DNA from: Candidatus Brocadia sp. WS118
GTDB lineage: Bacteria > Planctomycetota > Brocadiia > Brocadiales > Brocadiaceae
Assembly: GCA_007618135.1 (NCBI GenBank)
Contig: PHFX01000009.1
Location: 1 to 64,000, forward strand
DNA: 64,000 nucleotides
Direction of reading: 5' to 3'
The notes below the pieces were generated by a model that was given only the letters and a program-made list of their open reading frames with translations, did no database searches and was not told the DNA's origin. The translations under genes were made by a program, and so were the position numbers. Positions 1-6,430 of the stretch are shown here, one piece after another; the first letter of the stretch is position 1, and each line of letters begins with the position of its first letter.

Positions 1-154
1 TTTATGCTCCTGAGATAAAAGTATGATTTGGATGGAAATATTTTAACCTTTTTCTGACTTGTTTATCGATCGTATTTACTTTATACATAATTTCCTTTGT
101 CTTTTCTTCTTATTTGTTGACTACATTCTCGGACAACCTGTCAAGGTGTGACCC

Positions 155-222
155 CATCCCACATCCCTATCTCAGTTCCGCATATTTTTTAACCGCTGTA
201 CCGCTGGAATCTCAGGTGATTC
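155..222 (-). pseudogene. Relic of RAYT transposase 3' end (copy 1, very decayed)
   Basis: Reverse-strand sequence here retains the core GCGGAACTGAGATAGG and GATGGGGT that are also found in better preserved copies at about 1060-1225, 1772-1925 and 5513-5613. In those copies it encodes the C-terminal helix-turn-helix tail of a REP-associated (Y1-like) transposase (pattern GL-x-x-TEIGEMMGVDYS). No reading frame survives. It lies about 55 bp downstream of the mazF-like stop codon. The family assignment rests on the better copies, so confidence is low for this one alone. Confidence 0.4.
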
Positions 223-277
223 GCTGCCGAAAAAGCTAATATTTCAATACATTCAGTTCGTTTTTCCTGGTTTGTTG

Positions 278-616
278 TTACAAATCCATCACCAAACGTA
301 ACCCAGCTTCAATCCTCTTTAACAATTTGGCTGGTACTATACCTGCACATTCCGATAAAAAGCTTTTGTCTATTGTGATGACCTGAGAAACATTTGCCAC
401 TGAATTTTTCAATAAGCCGGTTTCTTCAGCCGGAAGCATAACATTGCCTGGAGCCTTTGCCAAACGAAGATTGGAACTGATCACTACTGCAAGAATTGTC
501 CTTACGAGGCTTCTATTAAAAGCATCTGAAGAAATGATTATTATCGGACGTCGATACCCTGGTTCTGATCCTTGAGGATCTGGCAAATTTGCCCACCAAA
601 TTTCGCCCCGGTTCAT
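278..616 (-). CDS. MazF/PemK-type mRNA interferase toxin
   Basis: Predicted 112-residue toxin of the MazF/PemK family, which are ribosome-independent RNA-cleaving enzymes. The N-terminus MNRGEIWWANL and the following GYRRPIIIIS and VVISSNLRLA segments are typical of the family's SH3-like barrel, and the length is normal. I chose the ATG at 616: it shares one base with the TAA stop of the upstream antitoxin (TAATG), whereas the longer frame would need a TTG six bases upstream. It forms a two-gene operon with the antitoxin at 616-852. The family is clear, but the target sequence cannot be read from DNA. Confidence 0.9.
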   Translation of the reverse strand: MNRGEIWWANLPDPQGSEPGYRRPIIIISSDAFNRSLVRTILAVVISSNLRLAKAPGNVMLPAEETGLLKNSVANVSQVITIDKSFLSECAGIVPAKLLKRIEAGLRLVMDL

Positions 617-852
617 TACCAATCTTCCTCTTGAGTAGAGGCTGACTGGATTTTGCTTAATTCTCGATCCAGTTGACTTGACTCATCGGCATAGAGTTCG
701 TTTAATTCTCGTGTTATGTCCGTATGATGATAGGTTTCCAGGAATTCTTTTATCGCCTTTGTGTAAAGCTCGCTGCGGGATATTCCGAGTTCTTTTGCGA
801 CTTGTTCTGCCGTCTTGAAAATTGGAGCTGGGATTGATATTGCTGTTTTCAT
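616..852 (-). CDS. Ribbon-helix-helix antitoxin of the MazEF-type module
   Basis: Small 78-residue protein starting MKTAISIPAPIFKTAEQVAK, with a ribbon-helix-helix-like N-terminus (short beta strand, then GISRSELYTKAI) and an acidic, disordered-looking C-terminus (SASTQEEDW) expected to wrap the toxin. It directly precedes and overlaps the MazF-like gene by one base. The start is the ATG at 852; a longer frame to 927 has no family support. By analogy it should neutralise the toxin and repress its own operon, and an inverted repeat at 928-955 is a possible operator. Confidence 0.85.
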   Translation of the reverse strand: MKTAISIPAPIFKTAEQVAKELGISRSELYTKAIKEFLETYHHTDITRELNELYADESSQLDRELSKIQSASTQEEDW

Positions 853-927
853 GCAAAGCAGTATGACCGAAGTTATACTTTTTGTCAAGAAAAATCTCCG
901 GCTTTTTAAGTTGTGTTCCCAGCACAC

Positions 928-955
928 GTGTGACGGACGGCGTGACGAGTCACAC
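928..955. promoter_or_regulatory. Inverted repeat upstream of the MazEF-type operon
   Basis: GTGTGAC at 928-934 and GTCACAC at 949-955 form perfect 7-bp arms with a 14-bp spacer, about 75 bp upstream of the antitoxin start. The position suits an operator for an autoregulating ribbon-helix-helix antitoxin. This is inference from position and symmetry only. Confidence 0.3.
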
Positions 956-1059
956 CTTGATTTGTGATTAAATTGTTAAAAATAAGGGGCAATTTGCTAC
1001 CTTAGTATTAAATGCGATACAAGTGATTTCTTGCAATCATTCATGCTATTAGATGATAG

Positions 1060-1225
1060 ATGGAACAATTCCTTATTGTTTGCAAATCTGCCTCAATACT
1101 TTTGATAATCTGAGAGAGATGTTTGTCGATTTTTAGTCTTTCTCCCCAGGTTCACCGGACTATAGTCTACCCCATCATTTCTCCTATCTCAGTTCCGCTC
1201 AGTCCACCAACCCGCTATAACAAGT
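1060..1225 (-). pseudogene. Relic of RAYT transposase 3' end (copy 2)
   Basis: Read on the minus strand this encodes, across stops and a frameshift, GLSGTEIGEMMG, then VDYS, then LGRK, then LKIDKHLSQIIKSIEADLQ. This is the C-terminal domain found in long REP-associated tyrosine (Y1-like) transposases. Only the tail of the gene is present. It lies about 90 bp downstream of the broken VapC fragment at 1319-1452. The stretch 853-1318 holds no intact gene; apart from this relic and the inverted repeat at 928-955, I see nothing in it. Confidence 0.6.
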
Positions 1226-1318
1226 CTATAGCTATTTGCTGTATTATACCTCGTTCCCTGTATCCTTTTATAAGCTTTTGCAGCCTTTTGTCTTCGATAT
1301 CCATATGAAAACAGTATT

Positions 1319-1452
1319 CTAAACTTCTATTAATCCTTTTATAGTAATTAAATCAACCTCTTCGTATCAAAAAGAACGTCAACCGGTTCAGTACCTTTTT
1401 CTTTATGATATCGTTTTACTAATGAGCAAGAGTCTATATAAAAATACCTCAA
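1319..1452 (-). pseudogene. Truncated, frameshifted VapC-type PIN toxin
   Basis: Beginning at a TTG codon (1452) three bases after the upstream stop, the minus strand reads RYFYIDSCSLVKRYHKEKG, matching the N-terminus of PIN-domain VapC toxins (YxDxSxLVKxY, with the first metal-binding Asp). The frame hits TAA near 1350. Shifting by one base continues as VDLITIKGLIEV before another stop. Only about 45 of the usual 130 residues remain, and the rest of the PIN domain is missing. The partner antitoxin frame at 1456-1674 is intact, so this is a module whose toxin has been lost. Confidence 0.65.
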
Positions 1453-1455
1453 TCT

Positions 1456-1674
1456 TTATTCCTCTCTTATTCTCAACAATTCCTCACTAAAGTTTTCATC
1501 CTCATCTTTCCATGCCTTTCTTGCAATCTTAACAGACTTCTTGGGTTTCCCATATTGTTGCTTCAATTTACGCAACAATTCATGATGTTTTTCTTTCAAT
1601 CGTTTTGCATAGAAAAGCCTGCCAATATCCGTAAGATTTAATTTGTCTGCTTTTTCTATCGCTTCTGCTTTCAC
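1456..1674 (-). CDS. Small charged protein, likely VapB-type antitoxin of a broken module
   Basis: Seventy-two residues, highly charged, beginning MKAEAIEKADKLNLTDIGRL with a Lys-rich helical middle and an acidic end (DENFSEELLRIREE). I do not recognise a named family. Its position directly in front of the PIN-domain fragment (stop and TTG start three bases apart) is the usual antitoxin-toxin order. A purine-rich ribosome binding site lies just upstream of the ATG. Confidence 0.6.
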   Translation of the reverse strand: MKAEAIEKADKLNLTDIGRLFYAKRLKEKHHELLRKLKQQYGKPKKSVKIARKAWKDEDENFSEELLRIREE

Positions 1675-1771
1675 AACTATTTCCTCCTTAACTGTTTTAG
1701 GTTGTTCTGTAAACTAAAAACTCAAAAGGATTTTCCTTCGAACACACAGGGGAATAGGGGCAAATCTTTAT

Positions 1772-1925
1772 TATTTACAAATCTGCCTCAATTCTTTTGA
1801 TAATCTGATAAAGGTGCTTGTTATTTTTCAGTTTTTCTCCCCTGGCTCACAATACTATAGTCTATCCCAGTCATTTCTCTTATCTCAGTTCTGCTGAGTC
1901 CACCAATCCGCTATAACAAGTTCAT
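1772..1925 (-). pseudogene. Relic of RAYT transposase 3' end (copy 3)
   Basis: Minus-strand reading gives GLSRTEIREMTGIDYSIVSQ, then GRKT, and after a one-base shift LKNNKHLYQIIKRIEADL. This is clearly homologous to copies at 1060-1225, 5513-5613 and 58268-58370. It starts only 7 bp after the stop codon of the intact VapC gene. Only the 3' end of the transposase gene is represented. Confidence 0.65.
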
Positions 1926-1931
1926 TGAAAT

Positions 1932-2303
1932 TTAATAAAATCCTGATTGGTATCCTATCCCCAGTTTTAAAGAAATCTCCTTGAGTTTCTTGTCGGCTGT
2001 CCACAGAGGAATATCAGTTATTATAGCCGAGACAATCAAATGAATGTCAATGTACCCTAACCCTTTCCCCATAAGCGTATGATTCTCTATGAATTGAATT
2101 ACTTCTTTGTGGTCTCCATGGATTGCCGTAGGAAGTGTCTGCAGAAGAGAGAGTATTTCAACCCTGTTTTTGAGATTACCGCAAGCAAGTTCACCAACGA
2201 TGAACGGATGACAAACCACGTTTCCCTTGTTAAGCAGTGTTTCAAGCCCTATATTTCCATTCCGCAAATGCACTACCCATATCGAAGTGTCAACAAGGAC
2301 CAT
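1932..2303 (-). CDS. vapC: VapC-type PIN-domain ribonuclease toxin
   Basis: A 123-residue PIN-domain protein, normal length. It starts MVLVDTSIWVVHLR with the first catalytic acidic residue in VDTS. It carries the conserved Glu in FIVGELACG, and the third acidic cluster appears as GYIDIHLIVSA, followed by LWTADKKL. The active site therefore looks complete. It follows its antitoxin (2305-2502) by a single base. VapC enzymes cleave RNA, often tRNA; the substrate here is unknown. Confidence 0.92.
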   Translation of the reverse strand: MVLVDTSIWVVHLRNGNIGLETLLNKGNVVCHPFIVGELACGNLKNRVEILSLLQTLPTAIHGDHKEVIQFIENHTLMGKGLGYIDIHLIVSAIITDIPLWTADKKLKEISLKLGIGYQSGFY

Positions 2304-2304
2304 C

Positions 2305-2502
2305 TTACGGACCTGCTGCCCTTCTGCGTGGTATTATCTCTAATTTCTTTTCCGTGCCTCCCAATTTAGCAAGCCTCCTGGCGCTTTCCCTTGCAATGAG
2401 CGCCTCAAGACCGAGTCTCACCAGTGCCGTTTTTTCCTCAACACCGGTTAACTTTGCTGCCTTATCAAGCAACTCGTCATCTATGTTTATTGTTGTTCTC
2501 AT
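2305..2502 (-). CDS. vapB: VapB-type antitoxin
   Basis: Sixty-five residues beginning MRTTINIDDELLDKAAKLTG, the typical start of type II VapB antitoxins with an N-terminal ribbon-helix-helix. The C-terminal part is basic (EKKLEIIPRRRAAGP). I chose the ATG at 2502 because the family begins at MRTT; the longer frame to 2529 adds nine atypical residues. It forms an operon with the VapC at 1932-2303. Confidence 0.88.
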   Translation of the reverse strand: MRTTINIDDELLDKAAKLTGVEEKTALVRLGLEALIARESARRLAKLGGTEKKLEIIPRRRAAGP

Positions 2503-2591
2503 AAACTTGCCTCCTAACAAAATATGCATTAATAATGTATCTTTGTCAAAGAATTACTGAGACTTCATAGAAATTCCCAGGTGACATTGTT

Positions 2592-2879
2592 TTATACCGC
2601 AAGTGTTTCAACCATTTTCCATGCCTGAGATTTTTGGGAAACATGCCATAAATCGTAATTTTGCTGTAAATTCAGCCATAGTTGAGGTGTTGTGCTGAAT
2701 GCCTTTGATAGACGTAACGCCATGTCCGTGGTAATTGAACCATGTTCGTTAACAATCCCGGACAGTGTTTTTCTTGAAACTCCGAGTGATTTTGCGAGTT
2801 CTGAAATTGTCAAATTCAGAGGTTCTAGATAATGTCTTTTCAATATGCCGCCCGGATGTATTGGGGGTCTCGTTCTCAT
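2592..2879 (-). CDS. higA: HigA-type XRE antitoxin, orphan
   Basis: Ninety-five residues, standard length for HigA. The N-terminal MRTRPPIHPGGILKRHYLEP (HPGxxL motif) and the helix-turn-helix TISELAKSLGVSRKTLSGIV are diagnostic, followed by the DMALRLSKAFSTTPQLWLNL motif. HigA normally follows a HigB toxin, but 2880-3072 on the same strand has no such gene, so this copy is orphan. It may now act only as a repressor; a palindrome at 2943-2963 upstream is a candidate operator. Confidence 0.88.
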   Translation of the reverse strand: MRTRPPIHPGGILKRHYLEPLNLTISELAKSLGVSRKTLSGIVNEHGSITTDMALRLSKAFSTTPQLWLNLQQNYDLWHVSQKSQAWKMVETLAV

Positions 2880-2942
2880 TTATAATTCTCCTAATGATAA
2901 TTTCCAAGCCCTTTGTGCGCAAAACTTTTAATCATCGAAATA

Positions 2943-2963
2943 GTGTAACCTGATTAGTTACAC
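2943..2963. promoter_or_regulatory. Palindromic candidate operator upstream of orphan higA
   Basis: GTGTAAC (2943-2949) and GTTACAC (2957-2963) are perfect 7-bp arms separated by 7 bp, centred about 75 bp upstream of the higA start. XRE antitoxins bind such palindromes in their own promoters. Assignment is by position and symmetry. Confidence 0.4.
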
Positions 2964-3072
2964 ATGTCAAAGGTAAATCGCTTTGCTTGCCACTGAAGGT
3001 AAACTATGTCACGACGCAAATGAATGTTCTTGATAATTTTTTTACAACAGCCATCATAAAAATATGGGTAAG

Positions 3073-3774
3073 TTACAGATCGGTACACAGGCGGTAGCCT
3101 ACGCACGGCTCAGTAAGGATATAGGCGGGTCTGTCGGGATCGGGTTCTATTTTATTTCGCAAATTACTCATCGTCACCCGTAAGAGGTGTAATGCCTCTT
3201 CAACGTCTTCGGTCTTATCCCAGATTTCTTTTAAGATCTGTCCATGCGTCATAATCTTTCCCGCGTTTAAGACAAGGACTTTGAGAAGGTCATACTCTGT
3301 TGGCGTGAGATGAACAAGGTGACCGTTTACTTCCACGCTATGTTGTGCGATATCTACCGATAGTTTTCCTACCGTAAATAATGATTTCTCGCTTTGAGGA
3401 AGAAGCCTTCTCATAACCGCCCGGATTCGTGCAAGCATTTCACCGGCATGAAAAGGTTTGGTAAGATAATCATCCGCCCCGGCGTCCAGGGCGGTAATCT
3501 TATCAAATTCGTCTTCCCGGACAGACAGGATAATAATAGGAGTTTTCGATCTTTCCCGTATCTGGCGGGTAATATCGACCCCGTCCATGTCTGGTAAACC
3601 CAAATCCAAAATAATCACATCAGGATGCGAAGAAACAGCATATTTCAAAGCCTCTGCACCATTTGCAGCCTCGAACACGTCATAGTCGTGGGAAACCAGG
3701 GTTGCTTTTAAAAAACGTCTGATCGTTCTTTCATCATCGACAATAAGGATTCGCATTTTTTCCTGCCCTGCCAT
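3073..3774 (-). CDS. kdpE: KdpE-like OmpR-family response regulator
   Basis: A 233-residue regulator: receiver domain (residues about 8-120) with phospho-acceptor Asp57 in VIILDLGLPDMDG and the conserved Lys in LTKPFHAGEML, then a winged-helix DNA-binding domain ending in GVGYRL-like CVGYRLCTDL. The start shown directly abuts the TAA of the sensor kinase gene; the internal Met7 (MRILIVDDE) is an equally plausible start. In KdpDE systems the regulator activates high-affinity potassium uptake. No kdpFABC genes lie in the window, but a KimA-like potassium permease does (8893-10890). Confidence 0.9.
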   Translation of the reverse strand: MAGQEKMRILIVDDERTIRRFLKATLVSHDYDVFEAANGAEALKYAVSSHPDVIILDLGLPDMDGVDITRQIRERSKTPIIILSVREDEFDKITALDAGADDYLTKPFHAGEMLARIRAVMRRLLPQSEKSLFTVGKLSVDIAQHSVEVNGHLVHLTPTEYDLLKVLVLNAGKIMTHGQILKEIWDKTEDVEEALHLLRVTMSNLRNKIEPDPDRPAYILTEPCVGYRLCTDL

Positions 3775-5301
3775 TTACGTCTCTTTTACCTCCAGGGGTA
3801 GTATTACGGTAAACGTCACACCCTTGTCGGGATTATTCTTTGCAAAAATCTGTCCGCCGTGCGCCTCGGCAATCCCCTTGCAGATGGAAAGCCCAAGCCC
3901 TGTCCCCGTAATCTGGCGTGGTTTCACGGCACGATAAAACTTATCGAAAATACGCACTAAATCCTCTTCAAGAATTCCGAAGCCCTTGTCTTTTACTTCG
4001 ATCTTCACCTTGTTTTCCAGAAGTTTTGCAGTAATCTCAATCGGCGTATCCGGTGCGGAATATTTTATGGCGTTATCAATGAGATTTACAAACACCCGCA
4101 TCATGAGGGTAAAATCCAGAACAATCTCAGGTAAAACCGGGGGAATGTGCATCTGAATATCCCGTTTTTCAAGCTTGTCCTTCAGCAGGTGCAGGGATGC
4201 GCCAATTACGTCTCTTAATTCGCAGGGTTTGGTTTTCATTTTCAAAGCCCCCGCCTCGACCCGCGTCATGTCAAGAAGATTACCAACAAGCTGGTTCAGG
4301 TGGCCGGACTCTTCATAGGCTGTTTCCAAAAGCTCTTTGCGCGTTTCGGCGTCAATCGAGGAAAAATCCTGTAAGAGACTGCTTAAGGCTCCCATGATCG
4401 TCACTAGCGGCGTTCTCAGATCATGAGAAATGGAATTCAAAAGCGCCGTCTGGAGTTTTTCTCTTTCCCTTACAATCTCCATCTGCCGGGAAATTTCGGT
4501 GAGTTTCGCCCGTTGAACAGCCACAGCAGCCTGACTTGCCAATGCGCTCAACAAATTACATGTTCCAGGGTCAAGACCTGCTTTATCGTCTTTAAAGAAA
4601 ACTCCCAGGACACCAAAGACACCTTGCGATGTATTCAGGGGCAGATAATGTGCTTTGGATGCCGGTAAGGTATCTGTACCCCATCCGGCCGGCTTCTCGT
4701 TTCCAAAAACCCATGTAGCGATGGTATTTTCATGTTCGTCAAGGGGAAAATCAGGGTCAAAACTGCCTGGTTTTATCCCATGGTCTGTCGGCAGAAAAAC
4801 CGCAACACGGCAATCAAATATTCCTCCCACATTCATTCGAATGCTGCGCAGCACGGCCTCTAAAGAATCAGATGCGGCCAAATCTTTGCTCAAACGGTAG
4901 AGTATAGCTGTCTGCTCTTCCCTCCACTGTGCGTCCATGGCCTGTTGCCTGGTTTTAGACGCAAGGGCGCTGACTACTAATCCCACGGCTAAAAGTCCAA
5001 TAAAGGTAAAAATATATTGGACATCAGAAACCGCAAACGTTAAATAAGGCGGCACAAGAAAATAATCAAACGCCAAAACACTCAACAAGGAGGTAGTGAT
5101 TGCCGGATATCTTCCCCACCAGACAGCAGTCATCACAACCATCAGGAGATAAAAAACGACAATATTCGTAGGTTCAATCGCACCCCTAATGAGACTTCCC
5201 AGGAAAGTAGTGATCGCAACAAGGGCAATGCTCATGAAATATGGAACAATTTTATTTCTCTTAGCTTTTGACTTTTTCATAATAAATTTTCGTATTCTCA
5301 A
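3775..5301 (-). CDS. kdpD: Short KdpD-like sensor histidine kinase
   Basis: A 508-residue kinase with the membrane half and kinase half of KdpD. Four transmembrane helices (about residues 19-115, DUF4118 type) are followed by a GAF domain (about 130-265) and a HisKA motif with His293 in SISHDLRTPL. The HATPase domain has its N-box (FVNLIDNAIKYSA) and G-boxes (KGFGI, GTGLGLSI). The large N-terminal KdpD/Usp-like cytoplasmic domain of classical 900-residue KdpD, where c-di-AMP or other signals bind, is absent. It is the first gene of the pair with the regulator at 3073-3774. Confidence 0.9.
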   Translation of the reverse strand: MRIRKFIMKKSKAKRNKIVPYFMSIALVAITTFLGSLIRGAIEPTNIVVFYLLMVVMTAVWWGRYPAITTSLLSVLAFDYFLVPPYLTFAVSDVQYIFTFIGLLAVGLVVSALASKTRQQAMDAQWREEQTAILYRLSKDLAASDSLEAVLRSIRMNVGGIFDCRVAVFLPTDHGIKPGSFDPDFPLDEHENTIATWVFGNEKPAGWGTDTLPASKAHYLPLNTSQGVFGVLGVFFKDDKAGLDPGTCNLLSALASQAAVAVQRAKLTEISRQMEIVREREKLQTALLNSISHDLRTPLVTIMGALSSLLQDFSSIDAETRKELLETAYEESGHLNQLVGNLLDMTRVEAGALKMKTKPCELRDVIGASLHLLKDKLEKRDIQMHIPPVLPEIVLDFTLMMRVFVNLIDNAIKYSAPDTPIEITAKLLENKVKIEVKDKGFGILEEDLVRIFDKFYRAVKPRQITGTGLGLSICKGIAEAHGGQIFAKNNPDKGVTFTVILPLEVKET

Positions 5302-5512
5302 TCTATTGTACCAAAACTCAGTCTAAAGATACTCCCTGTTCTATCTATTTGCGGAAGCATAATAATCAATCTTCTCTAAGAAGATGGCGAATTCATCTCT
5401 ACCTTTTCCTTACTATCCACTTTCTTCCTTCTTCCATCAGGAAGAGAAGGAGTGTAAAGGCAAAAAATAAATTCTTGGGACACCATACTTAATTTTGGGC
5501 TTTATTTAGGGT

Positions 5513-5613
5513 TGCATCCCTTTTTCATTTTTCTCGTAACTGTTTCCTTCCCTGATTCACGGTACTATAATCAACTCCCATCATCTCCCCTATCTCAGTT
5601 TCTGTCAATCCAC
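5513..5613 (-). pseudogene. Relic of RAYT transposase 3' end (copy 4, best preserved)
   Basis: The minus strand reads GLTETEIGEMMGVDYSTVNQ, then GRKQLREK, a stop, then KRDA. This is the helix-turn-helix tail of a long REP-associated transposase, in one frame for about 28 residues. It lies 5 bp downstream of the HigA-type antitoxin stop. Stretch 5302-5512 otherwise shows nothing I can identify. Confidence 0.65.
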
Positions 5614-5617
5614 AACA

Positions 5618-5893
5618 TCACTGCATCACTACATGAAGCTTTTTGCCCAAAGCTTCTGCATACCGATTCAATGTAGAAAGACGTATATCTTCCGCATGAT
5701 TCTCAATACGTGAGATGGCAGATTTCTTGGTTCGCAATTTCTTCGCTACTTCTTCCTGAGTCATTCCAAGCTCTTCTCTTGTTTGGCGAAGAAGAAAACC
5801 CATTCGAAAATTCTCGTACCCAGCTTCAAAGCTCTTTGCAAATGGAGGGCTTTTCTTTTTACGTTTCTCAATGTATTTTCCCAGATCGTCCAT
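5618..5893 (-). CDS. XRE-family antitoxin of a HigBA-type module
   Basis: Ninety-one residues with a Lys-rich N-terminus and a helix-turn-helix, LGMTQEEVAKKLRTKKSAIS, followed by RIENHAEDIRLSTLNRYAEALG, typical of antitoxins paired with Gp49-like toxins. Its start ATG shares a base with the stop of the upstream toxin (TAATG), so the order is toxin first, as in higBA. Confidence 0.9.
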   Translation of the reverse strand: MDDLGKYIEKRKKKSPPFAKSFEAGYENFRMGFLLRQTREELGMTQEEVAKKLRTKKSAISRIENHAEDIRLSTLNRYAEALGKKLHVVMQ

Positions 5894-6240
5894 TAGTTTC
5901 TCCTTTCGAGGTAATCTTTGCGTCTGTGTTGGGCTATAACAATCTCTTTCAGCCTAGTCTTTTGTGTCTTCTTTGCAAAACCATGTGTCAAAACGATAAG
6001 TTGTGGTCCTGCAAAGAATCCAAGCAATCGAAAAATATCGCCACCCAACTTAACTCTTACTTCCCAAATACCGTCTGTATCTGACAATAGTTTGAAATAT
6101 TGTCTTGGAACAGGATCAAGACTTTTAACAAGGCGTAACACCCAAAGTATTTTTTCCGCCTGTTTATCGGATAATGTGTCAAGGAATTCTTCAACAGGAC
6201 AGCGTCCACTGAGTGTGCGATAGAATTCTATTTCTCGCAT
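5893..6240 (-). CDS. RelE/HigB-like (phage Gp49-type) toxin
   Basis: A 115-residue protein of the RelE superfamily, phage-derived Gp49-like branch: MREIEFYRTLSGRCPVEEFL, then IWEVRVKLGGDIFRLLGF and LIVLTHGFAKKTQKTRLKEI, the family's hallmark. Such toxins cleave mRNA on the ribosome. It is translationally coupled to the antitoxin at 5618-5893. An alternative is a related higB; the family level is secure. Confidence 0.92.
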   Translation of the reverse strand: MREIEFYRTLSGRCPVEEFLDTLSDKQAEKILWVLRLVKSLDPVPRQYFKLLSDTDGIWEVRVKLGGDIFRLLGFFAGPQLIVLTHGFAKKTQKTRLKEIVIAQHRRKDYLERRN

Positions 6241-6430
6241 GTAAATAAGTTAACAAATTTGTGAACACATACAAGAGAAATTTAAACTGTATATGAATTG
6301 TTTGTGATAAAGGAGGGCACAGGGAAACATCTTAAAAAATAAATATCTATATTTTCTTTTGCATTTTTATCATGTTTTCCAACTCGTCTTTCACTTTAAA
6401 TAATCAATCTTCTCTAAGAAGACGGCGAAT

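Noticed and set aside
683-925. Minus-strand frame overlapping the MazE-like antitoxin
   Set aside because: It is an out-of-frame shadow of the antitoxin gene with no family features.
1123-1308. Plus-strand frame rich in Ser, Pro and Ile
   Set aside because: It is antisense to the transposase-tail relic, whose minus-strand reading has clear homology.
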